NCBI GenBank assembly: GCA_963732845.1
Contig: CAVTBE010000018.1
Span: 225,705 to 289,704, forward strand
DNA: 64,000 nucleotides
Direction: 5' to 3'
Source: CAVSRC01 sp963732845
Lineage (GTDB): Bacteria; Pseudomonadota; Alphaproteobacteria; Rhizobiales; Kaistiaceae
Shown piece by piece: positions 53,335 through 62,531 of the stretch. A program made the translations under genes and the position numbers. Every line of letters begins with the position of its first letter. Positions within the stretch are counted from its first letter, which is position 1. A model generated the notes under the pieces. It searched no databases. It was not told the origin of the DNA and saw only the letters and a program-made list of their open reading frames with translations.

Positions 53335-54735
53335 TCAGGCTGCCGGCTTGCGGCGGTTGCGGGCAATGATCTCGGCGTAGGTATGGAAGCTCTGCTTGGG
53401 CGTGCGCTTCTGGGTCTCGAAATCGACATGGACCATGCCGAAACGGGCGTCGTAGCCGCGCCACCACTCGAAATTGTCAAAGGGGCACCACTCCATGTAG
53501 CCGATGACATTGGCACCCTCGGCGCGGGCCTGCAGAACGGCGTCGATGTGCCGGCGGATATAGTCGGCGCGCAGCGGGTCGTTGACCACGCCGTCGCCCA
53601 TGACCTCGTCGCGGTCGCCGAAGCCGGCGCCGTTCTCGGTGATCATGATGGGCGGATCGCCGTAATTGTCGCGGATATAAAGCAACAGATCGTGCAGCGC
53701 CTGCGGACGCACCGGGCCGTTGTGGGCCTTGACCGCGTCCGGGTTGTAGCCGGTCTCGGCGTTGAGCGGACGCTCCGGATTGTGACGCACGAAGTTCGGC
53801 GCATAGAAATTGACGCCGATGAAATCGACGGCGCCGGCTTTGAGGGTCGCCAGATCCGCGGCGGAGACCGTGAAGCCGGGATTGAGCCTGTTCAGCGTCG
53901 CCATGACGTCGGGCGCATAGATGCCCTTGATGGCGGCATCGAGCGGCCAGCGGTTGAAGAAGCGTTCCCAGTCGGCGGCGGCCGCGACATCGGCGGGATT
54001 GGCGGGATCGACGGCGCTGGCCGGCGACAGCGGCGCGGCCAGGCCGATCGTGCCGCGGAAGCCCTGACGCCGATATTCGGCGGCTGTGGCGGCGGCGGCG
54101 ACGAAGAGATTGTGCAGCGCCGGAATCTGGCGGCCGTACTGCTCGGCGGTCATGCGCTCGGTCGGCGTGCGCCCGGCGCGCGCGTTCTCGGCGATCAGGT
54201 CCATCATCATCACGTCGATGAACGGCTCGTTCATGGTGATGAAGGTGTCGACGCGGTCGCCCAGAGCCTTGAGGACGGTCACGCCGTATTCGGTGAACCA
54301 GCCGACGACGTCGCGATTGTGGAAGCCGCCCTTCTGGTGCAGCACCCAGGGGAAATCCCAGTGGTAGAGGGTGATGACCGGTTTGATGCCGGCGGCGAGA
54401 AGGTCGTCGACGAGGCGCGAATAGTAGTCGATGCCGGGCTGGTTGACGGCGCCGACGCCTTCGGGCAGCACGCGCGGCCAGGAAATCGAGAAGCGATAGG
54501 CGTTGGCGCCAAGCTGCTTGAGAAGCGCGATGTCCTTCAGCAACTGGTCGTGGTCATAGGCGTTGATGGCGACGTTGCCGGTCTCGTTGCGGCCGATCTG
54601 GGGCACGGTGATGTGCCAGTCGTTGGTGTAGATGTCCCATTTGGAGAGGCCGCGGCCGTCCTTGTCCCAGCCGCCCTCGACCTGGTAGGCGGCGCTGGCC
54701 GCACCCCAGAGAAACTCACCCGCCTTCGGCGCCAT
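53335..54735 (-). CDS. Glycoside hydrolase family 1 beta-glucosidase
   Basis: A 466-residue GH1 enzyme. The N-terminal block FLWGAASAAYQVEGGWDKDG, acid/base Glu in FITMNEPF and nucleophile Glu in IMITENGAGF are all present; the substrate pocket region is EWCPFDNFEWWRGYDARFGM. There is no signal peptide, so it is cytoplasmic. It lies between mutS and glnD, which are usually adjacent in Hyphomicrobiales, so it appears to be a lineage-specific insertion. Preferred glycoside unknown. Confidence 0.93.
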   Translation of the reverse strand: MAPKAGEFLWGAASAAYQVEGGWDKDGRGLSKWDIYTNDWHITVPQIGRNETGNVAINAYDHDQLLKDIALLKQLGANAYRFSISWPRVLPEGVGAVNQPGIDYYSRLVDDLLAAGIKPVITLYHWDFPWVLHQKGGFHNRDVVGWFTEYGVTVLKALGDRVDTFITMNEPFIDVMMMDLIAENARAGRTPTERMTAEQYGRQIPALHNLFVAAAATAAEYRRQGFRGTIGLAAPLSPASAVDPANPADVAAAADWERFFNRWPLDAAIKGIYAPDVMATLNRLNPGFTVSAADLATLKAGAVDFIGVNFYAPNFVRHNPERPLNAETGYNPDAVKAHNGPVRPQALHDLLLYIRDNYGDPPIMITENGAGFGDRDEVMGDGVVNDPLRADYIRRHIDAVLQARAEGANVIGYMEWCPFDNFEWWRGYDARFGMVHVDFETQKRTPKQSFHTYAEIIARNRRKPAA

Positions 54736-54791
54736 TCTTCTTCACTCCCCAGAAAAAAGCGCGCTCCGTATCGGCTTCGCCCGGGCGACGG

Positions 54792-57566
54792 TCAAGACCC
54801 CCCTCGGGATCCTTTTTCGCGGCGTGTTGCCTTGAGCCGATAGAGCGCGTCGAGCGCCTCGCGCGGGGTGAGCTCGTCGGGGCTGAGCGCATCGATGAGC
54901 GCCGCGACCGGGTCTTCCTCGGCCGGGGGCGTCTCATGGCGGGCAGCGGAGAAGAGCGGCAGGTCGTCGATGAGGGCGTGGGCCGGCGCGGTGCGGTCGG
55001 TGGCCTCGAGCTGCTTCAGAACCTCGCGGGCACGGGCGACGACGGCGGCCGGCAGGCCGGCGAGGCGGGCGACCTGGATGCCGTAGGAGCGGTCGGCGGC
55101 GCCGGGCGCGATCTCGTGCAGGAAGATGACCTCGCCCTTCCACTCCTTGACGCGCACGGTGACGTTGTCGAGGCGGGGCAGGCGGTGCGCCAGCGCCGTC
55201 AGCTCGTGATAGTGGGTGGCGAAGAGGGCGCGTGAGCGGTTGACTTCGTGCAGGTGCTCGACCGTCGCCCAGGCGATCGACAGGCCGTCGAAGGTGGCGG
55301 TGCCGCGGCCGATCTCGTCGAGGATGACCAGGGCATGGGGGCCCGCCTGATTGAGGATGGCGGCGGTCTCGATCATCTCGACCATGAAGGTGGAACGGCC
55401 GCGGGCGAGATCATCCGCCGCGCCGACGCGGCTGAACAGGCGGTCGACGACACCGATATGGGCGGCGCGCGCCGGCACATAGGAGCCGATCTGGGCGAGC
55501 ACGGCGATGAGCGCGTTCTGGCGCAGGAAGGTGGACTTGCCGGCCATGTTGGGGCCGGTGACCAGCCAGATGCGGGCCGCGCCGTCGACATCGCGGGCGC
55601 CGAGATCGCAATCATTGGCGACGAAAGCGCCCTCCGCGCCGGTCCTCAGCGCCTGCTCGACGACCGGGTGGCGGCCGCCATCCACGGCGAAGGCGAGCGA
55701 GCGGTCGACCGTCGGACGGCAGTAGTCTTCGGCCGCAGCAAGCACGGCGAGGCCGGCGGCGACATCGAGCGCGGACAGGCCGTCGGCGATCGCCTGGAGG
55801 GCTGCCTGCTCGCCGACGATCGCGGCGGTGAGCTCGTCGAAGACCGCCAGTTCGATGGCCAGCGCCCGGTCGGCGGCGCCGGCGATCCTGGCTTCCAGAT
55901 CGGCCAGCTCGGTGGTGGTGAAGCGCACGGCGCTGGCCAGCGTCTGGCGGTGGATGAAGCGGGCGTTGAGCGGCGGGCTCAACATGCGCTCGGCGTTGCC
56001 GGCGCCGACCTCGATGAAATAGCCGAGCACGTTGTTGTGCTTGATGCGCAGCGTACGGATGTCGGTATCGGCGGCATAGCCCGCCTGCAGGCCGGCGATG
56101 ACACGGCGGCTCTCGTCACGCAGCCGGCGCGCCTCGTCGAGTTCGGCGCGGCAGCCCGGCCGGACGAAGCCGCCGTCGCGCTTCCAGTTCGGCAGGTCGT
56201 CGGCAAGGGCGGCGGCGAGCTCCGCCTGCAGCGCCTCAGGGCGGCGCGCCAGCCCCTCGGCGACGGCGGCAAGCTCGGCCGGCAGCGACTCTTTTTCCTC
56301 TCCCCCCTCGCCTCGCCCCTGCCCCAGCACGGCCAGAACGTCGGTGGCGGCGGCAAGGGCTGCGCCGATGGCGGCAAGATCGCGCGGACCGCCGCGATCG
56401 AGCTTGAGGCGTGACAGCGAACGGGAGAGGTCGGGCGCGGCGGCGAGCGCCGCGCGGATCGTCGCGCGGCGGCCGGCATCGGCCAGCATCCAGGCGACCG
56501 AATCGAGCCGGTCGGCGATCACCGCCGGGTCGGTCGAGGGGCCGGCCAGACGGCGGGCAAGCAGGCGGGCACCGCCGCCGGTGACGGTCCGGTCGATGGC
56601 GCCGACAAGGCTGCCGCGGCGCTCGCCGGAGAGCGTCGCGGCGAGTTCGAGATTGGTGCGGGTGGCGGCATCGATGAGCATGATGTCGCCGGCGGATTCG
56701 CGCAGCGGGGCGGCGAGCGGCGGGCGGGCGCCGAGCTGGGTCTTCTCGACATAGGCGAGCGCCGCCGCGGCGGCGGCAATCTCGACGCGGGAGAAGGCGC
56801 CGAAACCGTCGAGGCTGGCGACGCCGAAATAGGCGGTGAGCCGCTCGCTCGCCGTGGCGCTGTCGAAGAAGGCGGCCGACAGCGGCGTCACCGCGGCGGA
56901 AGACGAGCGCCAGACGGCAGCGAGATCATCGTCGGCGAGGAGCGAATTGGGAAGGAGCACCTCGCGCGCGTCGATACGGGCGAGATCGGCGGAGAGCCGG
57001 GCGCGATCGCTCGCCGCTACGCGGAACTCGCCGGTGGAGATGTCGATCCAGGCGAGGGCGAAGGCATCGCCCTCCGCCGTTCCGCCGCGCTGGCGGGCGA
57101 CGGCCGCCAGGTAGTTGTTGCGACCGGCGGAGAGCAGCGCCTCCTCGGTGAGCGTGCCGGGGGTGACCAGACGGATGACGTTGCGGCGGACGACGGACTT
57201 GGAGCCGCGCTTCCTGGCCTCGGCCGGGTCCTCGACCTGCTCGCAGACGGCGACGCGTTGGCCGAGCGCGATCAGCTTCTGCAGATACTGGTCGGCGGCG
57301 TGGATGGGCACGCCGCACATGGGAATGTCGTCGCCGAGATGCTTGCCGCGCTTGGTGAGCGCGATGCCGAGGGCGCGCGAGGCGACCTCGGCATCGGCGA
57401 AGAACATCTCGTAGAAATCGCCCATGCGGTAGAAGAGCAGGCAATCCGGATTGGCCGCCTTGATCTCCAGGTACTGCGCCATCATCGGCGTGGCGACCGG
57501 GAGGTCGGGTGCCGGGCCGGCGGCGGCCGGCGTGGTTGTCTGTGGAACGGAGGCGGAGGAATCCAT
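54792..57566 (-). CDS. mutS: DNA mismatch repair protein MutS
   Basis: A 924-residue mismatch-recognition ATPase. The mismatch-binding Phe motif lies in LLFYRMGDFYEMFFADAEVA; the ATPase has Walker A TGPNMAGKSTFLRQNA, STFMVEMIETAAIL and DEIGRGTATFDGLSIAWA. Residues about 425-437 are a Gly/Glu-rich insert (GQGRGEGGEEKE) within the lever region, coded by a C/T-rich tract at 56288-56330. Start ATG 57566 (MDSSASVPQTTTP). Confidence 0.96.
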   Translation of the reverse strand: MDSSASVPQTTTPAAAGPAPDLPVATPMMAQYLEIKAANPDCLLFYRMGDFYEMFFADAEVASRALGIALTKRGKHLGDDIPMCGVPIHAADQYLQKLIALGQRVAVCEQVEDPAEARKRGSKSVVRRNVIRLVTPGTLTEEALLSAGRNNYLAAVARQRGGTAEGDAFALAWIDISTGEFRVAASDRARLSADLARIDAREVLLPNSLLADDDLAAVWRSSSAAVTPLSAAFFDSATASERLTAYFGVASLDGFGAFSRVEIAAAAAALAYVEKTQLGARPPLAAPLRESAGDIMLIDAATRTNLELAATLSGERRGSLVGAIDRTVTGGGARLLARRLAGPSTDPAVIADRLDSVAWMLADAGRRATIRAALAAAPDLSRSLSRLKLDRGGPRDLAAIGAALAAATDVLAVLGQGRGEGGEEKESLPAELAAVAEGLARRPEALQAELAAALADDLPNWKRDGGFVRPGCRAELDEARRLRDESRRVIAGLQAGYAADTDIRTLRIKHNNVLGYFIEVGAGNAERMLSPPLNARFIHRQTLASAVRFTTTELADLEARIAGAADRALAIELAVFDELTAAIVGEQAALQAIADGLSALDVAAGLAVLAAAEDYCRPTVDRSLAFAVDGGRHPVVEQALRTGAEGAFVANDCDLGARDVDGAARIWLVTGPNMAGKSTFLRQNALIAVLAQIGSYVPARAAHIGVVDRLFSRVGAADDLARGRSTFMVEMIETAAILNQAGPHALVILDEIGRGTATFDGLSIAWATVEHLHEVNRSRALFATHYHELTALAHRLPRLDNVTVRVKEWKGEVIFLHEIAPGAADRSYGIQVARLAGLPAAVVARAREVLKQLEATDRTAPAHALIDDLPLFSAARHETPPAEEDPVAALIDALSPDELTPREALDALYRLKATRREKGSRGGS

Positions 57567-57707
57567 GGCGTGCCACGCTAGCAGATGCCGCCGGGTGGTT
57601 CGACGGCGCCGTCCGTCAGCCCACAAGCCAGCGCCAGGCGAATGACGCCCGACTTGAACACTCGCAGCGAACAGGTACGCCCGTCATGTTGCCGAGGTGG
57701 CCGCGAA

Positions 57708-58049
57708 ATGACCGATGCCACAGCAGAGACTCTCAAGGCGATCATTCGCAAATTTGTCGGCAACCGCCGTGCCATCGAGTCTTCCACGCGGCTTTGGCAT
57801 GATCTCCGGATTTCCGGGGATGATGCCGATGAGCTGCTTGAGGATATCCATCGGCAATTTGGCACCAACTTCTTCGATTTCGACATCGAGCCGTATTTTC
57901 CGGATGAGTTGGAAGGGTTGTACGGCCCGGTGACCGAATGGCTCCACCCTGGGCGGTGGAAGGCCTTTACGTTTGGGCACCTCGTGCAGGTGGTGAAAGC
58001 CGGAAAGTGGTTCGAACCCCAGAGTGTCGAAGGCAGCTCTTCGGGATGA
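57708..58049 (+). CDS. DUF1493 family protein
   Basis: A 113-residue protein. WHDLRISGDDADELLEDIHR followed by FGTNFFDFDIEPYFPDEL matches the DUF1493 pattern, an acyl-carrier-like helical fold with a conserved GDDA. Function unknown. Start ATG 57708 follows GAGGTGG by 7 bases. Divergent from mutS and less GC-rich than it; it begins the accessory stretch. The gap 58050-58396 has no gene I can support. Confidence 0.7.
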   Translation: MTDATAETLKAIIRKFVGNRRAIESSTRLWHDLRISGDDADELLEDIHRQFGTNFFDFDIEPYFPDELEGLYGPVTEWLHPGRWKAFTFGHLVQVVKAGKWFEPQSVEGSSSG

Positions 58050-58396
58050 CGTTCTCCAGCAATCGTACCGGCAAGCTCTGCTGAGCGTTGGCCCGAAACA
58101 GCGCGATTTAGCGGTTGGCCTCGGCTTCCGCCTAGCTAGCCCGAAGGTTCGGATGGCATCCTAGAGGCTCCAGACGGATTGGCTGGGTCGCGCGTGTGGC
58201 GATACGACCTTCAGGTCCACCCCTTGGCATGACGCCTACAGCGCCCGATATAGACCGGTACCGATGCTCAAATTGGCGGAAAATCAACCAAAGCCGGGAG
58301 AAACTCGGAAAATCGATTGAACTTTTCCCCCGGTTGGGACATTATGGGCCTGTGGGCCACAAGCCCCGGGGTCTGCGTATGCAGGCCGAAAACGAA

Positions 58397-58431
58397 GGCT
58401 CGGTTAGTCCCGGGCCTTCTTTTTTTGTTGG
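58397..58431. terminator. Bidirectional intrinsic terminator
   Basis: GAAGGCTCGG/CCGGGCCTTC (one mismatch or wobble) with a six-base loop, followed by TTTTTTTG on the plus strand and GTTTTCGG on the minus strand. It ends the DUF1493 transcript from the left and the DUF3800 remnant from the right, whose stop codon lies in the stem. Confidence 0.75.
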
Positions 58432-58948
58432 TCAAAGCAACTGTATTTGACGCCAAGGAATGGGCGATCCTCGGCCGATAGGTCCGCATCAATGATCCGC
58501 CCTGCTTCCATCATTTGCACGTAAGGCCCATAGGTCTCATCGTACCCACCCTTCGCTATAGGGTAGAGGACCAAATCTGCAACCTGGGCCATTGGCACCG
58601 CCTTTGTGATGCGCTGTGGCTGGCCAACTAGCAATTTCTGAAATTCGGCTGGCTTGAGTGCCTCGTAAGCAGTTGCATTAGGACCGTCGAAGGGCATCCC
58701 ATCCACTTCAAGCGATCTTGCGTAGGTCAAGATATCGCGATCCTCTCGCCTCCCGGCTCCTTCAAAATAGACCTTCAACCATCCGCCCTGCGACTGCGCA
58801 TACTTTGCGGCTCGTTCGATGAGGATTGCGAACGCGGTCTTGCAGAGAAGCCAAGGCACCTCATACCGGTCTTGATATCGCGCCACATAACCGGGCCGAT
58901 CAATGACACAGGCTATTGCGGTGATTGGTAGCGCCAAGATGGTTGTCT
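58404..58948 (-). pseudogene. DUF3800 gene, C-terminal fragment
   Basis: The C-terminal two thirds of a DUF3800 protein: LPITAIACVIDRPGYVARYQ, LLCKTAFAILIERAAKYAQ, VYFEGAGRREDRDI and VPMAQVADLVLYPIAKGGYD, ending LGVKYSCFD plus a Lys-rich tail coded by the terminator stem. The 5' part is displaced by an insertion sequence at 58949. The other pieces are at 60398-60496 and 62128-62305. DUF3800 proteins have an RNase H-like fold and unproven function. Confidence 0.88.
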
Positions 58949-60401
58949 CTAGCAGCGCGGTGACGAAGTCGCCGTTTGATCAATCTGTTTCTGGCGCGGC
59001 GACGATTGCGAGCAATGCCATCTCGCGGTCGATCTCGGCGATGATGATTGCGACCGCGACATCGGTCTGAATGACGAACAGAAGCGCGTTTTTAGCGTTC
59101 GCGGCCTCTCTGGGAGTCCCGCACCCGAACAGCGCGCGCATCAGAACGCCGAGATTGAACCCCGCGACATGGATCAGGTAGCGCTTGTGAACGTTCTCAC
59201 GCCCACGCAACCACGCGCGGCGCATGCAGCCGCGATCGAGTACATGGGCGAAGCTGCGCTCGACCATTTCTCCGCGTCGGCGCATGGCCTCCCGCCCAAT
59301 GCCGGATTTCAACCTCGCACGATTGGCGTAGACGGCGTCGCGCGCCGCTTCATCGCCGCGCCAGCGCAAATAGCCCTTCGAGGGTTTCGGCTCGGCGATC
59401 CGCGTCTTCCAGACGCCGCCGTCGAGGTCCTTCAGCCCCCCTCGTGAATGATACCCTTTGTCGGCCACCAGCTCGCAGGAGGCCGCGGGCGTCGGCGCAA
59501 GGCCGATATCGGCGAGATTGCGCGCCGCCGCCTCCAGCGTGGGATCGAGCGTCGTCGTATCGCCCTCATCGGCCGAATGGATCGGGGCCGCCACGATGAC
59601 GCCGGTGTCGAGGTCGACGGCGTGTTCGGGCTTGTAGGCCAGACGCGTCGTACCGTCCTTCATTCGCGCGATCCTGGCGTCCGGATCGGTCGTGCTCGTC
59701 CACTCTTCGTTCGAGAGCTTCTTGCCCTTGCGCTTGCGGTCGAGCCGGACAAGGTCGTCGATCGTCGGCGTCTCGACGCCGCTCTCCTGCGCCATGCGCG
59801 TCAGCATCGCGCGATAGCTCTCGCCGTTGTCGCGGCGCACGATGGTTCGCAGTGCAGCATTGGCTTCCATGGTCGAACCGTCGACGCCGATCCGTTCGCC
59901 CTTCACCAGGCCGCGCTCAGCGACAAGGTTCAAAACCCAGCCGAACACTTTCTCATGCGCCTCATGCGGCAGGCGCGAGCGCGTCTTCGACAACCACGAG
60001 TGATCGGGAACCTTGTCCCGGTTCGCCAGCCGCAGGAAATCCCGCAGCGAATAGGAATCCGAGCAACGCCAAACAATGCCGCGTTCGCTGTCGATGCCTT
60101 CGAAATACCCGACCATGTGCATGCGGAAATAGCGGCCCGGCGGAAGCGACGGCGCGCCCATGCGCGGCGCGTAATACGGCTTACAGACCTCCTCGACGAA
60201 AGTGTCGAACCCCGCCTCGATCAGCAATTTCTGGAGCTTGTCGTAGAAGGCGTGCCCCGGAGACCGCGGCATCTCAGCCCATGTCACGACCAGATCGCCC
60301 TGAGCCCCGCTCTCCCGCCGCATCGCCATCGCACAAGCCCTGACCGAATCTCGACCCTCAGACGGAATCAGGCGACCGCGACTTCGTCAACGCGCTGCTA
60401 G
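58949..60401 (-). mobile_element. IS5/IS1182-type insertion sequence with CTAG target duplication
   Basis: A 1445-bp element (58953-60397) with near-perfect 20-bp terminal inverted repeats: CAGCGCGGTGACGAAGTCGC at the left and CAGCGCGTTGACGAAGTCGC as the inverted right end. It is flanked on both sides by CTAG (58949-58952 and 60398-60401). It carries a single intact transposase. Confidence 0.9.
58980..60329 (-). CDS. DDE transposase, IS5/IS1182-like
   Basis: A 449-residue transposase. GDLVVTWAEMPRSPGHAFYD opens the protein; the DDE-type catalytic regions include GERIGVDGSTMEANAALR, the YKPEHAVDLDTGVIVAA block, ELVADKGYHSRGGLKDLDGG and the C-terminal RRRGEMVERSFAHVLDRGCM with the Glu. It appears intact. 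Its stop codon is only about 27 bases from the left end of the element. The family assignment rests on recollection of similar rhizobial elements. Confidence 0.9.
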   Translation of the reverse strand: MAMRRESGAQGDLVVTWAEMPRSPGHAFYDKLQKLLIEAGFDTFVEEVCKPYYAPRMGAPSLPPGRYFRMHMVGYFEGIDSERGIVWRCSDSYSLRDFLRLANRDKVPDHSWLSKTRSRLPHEAHEKVFGWVLNLVAERGLVKGERIGVDGSTMEANAALRTIVRRDNGESYRAMLTRMAQESGVETPTIDDLVRLDRKRKGKKLSNEEWTSTTDPDARIARMKDGTTRLAYKPEHAVDLDTGVIVAAPIHSADEGDTTTLDPTLEAAARNLADIGLAPTPAASCELVADKGYHSRGGLKDLDGGVWKTRIAEPKPSKGYLRWRGDEAARDAVYANRARLKSGIGREAMRRRGEMVERSFAHVLDRGCMRRAWLRGRENVHKRYLIHVAGFNLGVLMRALFGCGTPREAANAKNALLFVIQTDVAVAIIIAEIDREMALLAIVAAPETD

Positions 60402-60496
60402 ATCATGCAGAAATTCCGCTTCTCGGCTGGCGTCTGTTCCGAGCCACGCGAATTGTCCACGCTTCCCGCGAATTTTGGTGGAGTGGAGTGGGCCGT
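60398..60496 (-). pseudogene. DUF3800 gene, middle fragment between two insertion sequences
   Basis: A 99-base remnant that reads, in the proper frame, GPLHSTKIRGKRGQFAWLG then TDASREAEFLHDL; PLHSxxIR is the expected DUF3800 block that is missing from the two other fragments. Flanked by CTAG at both ends. Confidence 0.88.
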
Positions 60497-62131
60497 CTAG
60501 CCGCCCTTATTCATGAGGGTTTGGATTTCGGTAGTTGCCTTGCGGCGGCGTGAAGTGCGGTCGCAGTTCTTCGCGGCGTGTTTTTCACCGCGGCGTGGGC
60601 TGGAACTTGATGAACGCGTTGGAGAATGGGAACGGGTTTCGAGGGACCTGACGCCCCTCGGCTCAGGGCACGCCGGGCCTGATCGAGACTGCCAGATGGC
60701 GGAAGAGGACGGCGTCCGGGCAGGCGCTGGCGAAGGCGATGCGCACGCGGCTGGCGGTTTCGGTGACGCGGGCGGCGACCTTGAGGAGCCGGAGCCGGAT
60801 CGTGTTGAACTCGGCCTTGGCGAGGGCATGGGCCTTGGGGATGGCGTCGCGCACGGCGAGGATCAGCCAGTAGGCGGCGGTGTGAAGGACAAGCCGCATC
60901 TGGTTGGCAGTCGCGGCCCGGCAGCTGGTGCGGTCGGAGGCGAGCTGGGCCTTGTGCAGCTTGATCAGGTTCTCGGCCTGGCCGCGGGCGCAGTAGAGGT
61001 CGGCATAGAGCCATTCGGCCGTGCCGGTCGCGATGTTGGTGACGACGTAGCGGATATCGAGACCGAGGCGCGTCGCCTCGATGCGGGCGACGACGCGGCG
61101 CTCCCGCTTCCAGGACTTGGCGGCGTGGGTGGTCTCGGCGAAGCCGCGAACGGCATCCTTGTCCTCGACCGCGCGCTCGACGCGGATGGCGTCGGCGACC
61201 TCCTCGACCTTGGCGGCGAGCGCCTTCGTTCCGGTGAGGCCGAAGACGTAATCGACGCCGTGCGCCTCGCACCAGTCCATGACCTCCGGCCGGCAATAGT
61301 GCCCGTCGCCGCGGATGGTGATGCGGGTTGTCGGCCAGTGCCGGCGGATCGCCGGACCAGACGACGCACGTGACCGCGCACCTCGACGCCGGAGGGCGTC
61401 TTGCCGGGCCGCAGGATCATGGCCACCGGACGACCGGTCGCGGTGTCGTAGACGTGGATCGGCAGAAAGCAGCGTTCGTCGTAGTGGGCATTGAACAGCG
61501 ACAGCTGCTGGTGGCCGTGAACCACGTCGACCGTGTCGTCGATGTCGAGCACGACCGCCTCGGGCGGCGTGGCGTAGCTGGCACAGTAGAGGTCGACCAT
61601 CACCCGGCCGAGCCTGACCAGGTCGCGCAAAGTCGGCGCGTTCTCCCAGCGCGACACGGTCGGCTGGCTCATCAGGTCCGCCCCGCTCTCCGGCAGCCGC
61701 CCGCAGGCGAGCTTGAAAGCGGGGTCGGTGCGCAAGGCATCGAGATCGTCGGCGTCCTCGTAGCCGCAGGCGATGGCGAGGATGCGCGCCAGCAGAATCT
61801 CGGCGAGCGGGTGAACCACCCGCGTCGGATCGCGCCGATCGGGGATCACGGCCGCAAGCTTCCCGGCGATCCCCATCCGTCGCGCCGCCTCGGCAAGCAG
61901 CATCACGCCGCCGTCCGACGACAGGCGCCCGCCGTCGAACGCGGCGGTCAGCTTCTTGCCCCGGACGGCTGGAAACGAGAACGGCAGAGTCGTATCGTCG
62001 GTCATGGCGGGTGTGGCCGGCTCGATGCGGTGGACAGGGTTGGCTTCAACAACCAAATCCTACGCCACATCAATCGCTTAGGCTACATCCGCCAGCCCGT
62101 CAGGCGGGCCGTCATGAATAAGACGGGCTAG
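60497..62131 (-). mobile_element. IS1380-family insertion sequence with CTAG target duplication
   Basis: A 1627-bp element (60501-62127) with imperfect terminal repeats CCGCCCTTATTCATGAGGG and CCCGTCTTATTCATGACGG (inverted). Flanked by CTAG (60497-60500 and 62128-62131). It carries one frameshifted transposase gene. Confidence 0.88.
60663..62005 (-). pseudogene. IS1380-family transposase, frameshifted
   Basis: N-terminal half (62005 leftward): FPAVRGKKLTAAFDGGRLSS, SQPTVSRWENAPTLRDLVRL and VVLDIDDTVDVVHGHQQLSL. C-terminal half in another frame (from 61280 or a little earlier): MDWCEAHGVDYVFGLTGTKA, then WKRERRVVARIEAT and LYCARGQAENLIKLHKAQLA with the third catalytic Glu. A one-base loss near 61346-61358, between RRLVRR and the expected IRRHWPTTRITIRGDGHYC, breaks the frame. 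It may be a true pseudogene or a sequencing error. Confidence 0.85.
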
Positions 62132-62305
62132 AGGCCATCGCTCGGTGAAATTCTTGTGTGCCTGTATCAGTGTGCCGATCTGATCCTCGGCTATGAGGAG
62201 CCCCCCGAGCGCAAAACAGTCCATGCCGTCCTTGCGCAGCACATCGGGCGCCTTGTCACTTTGTCTGGTGCCCGTGTCGTCAAAGTAGAGGTGAAACCGT
62301 TGCAT
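62128..62305 (-). pseudogene. DUF3800 gene, N-terminal fragment
   Basis: Begins at ATG 62305 with MQRFHLYFDDTGTRQ, the DUF3800 N-terminal strand with the acidic DDTG, and continues FALGGLLIAEDQIGTLIQAH, KNFTERWPL before the IS1380-type element interrupts at 62128. It currently reads into the element and stops there. Confidence 0.88.
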
Positions 62306-62531
62306 CTTGTGCCGCAAGATAGCCGGGACACGATACCACAACCTTAAGGAACCTCTTTCCCCTGGTGAATTGGCTGAGACGTTCGTTGTTTCGTTCGTCG
62401 AACCGTACTGCGCCACGCAGGAGAGTGACGCCAATCAGAACAGGCCCCAGCGTTTAAACCTGAGAACTTGTTCGATTGTCCGGCGGGCTACGTCACCGTT
62501 CTGATTGGCGCGCTGGAACCCGCCATAGAAC

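Noticed and set aside
56288..56330. Palindromic insert in mutS similar to that in miaB
   Set aside because: The C/T-rich tract and GQGRGEGGEE peptide are suggestive, but no inverted repeat is present, so it is treated as low-complexity linker.
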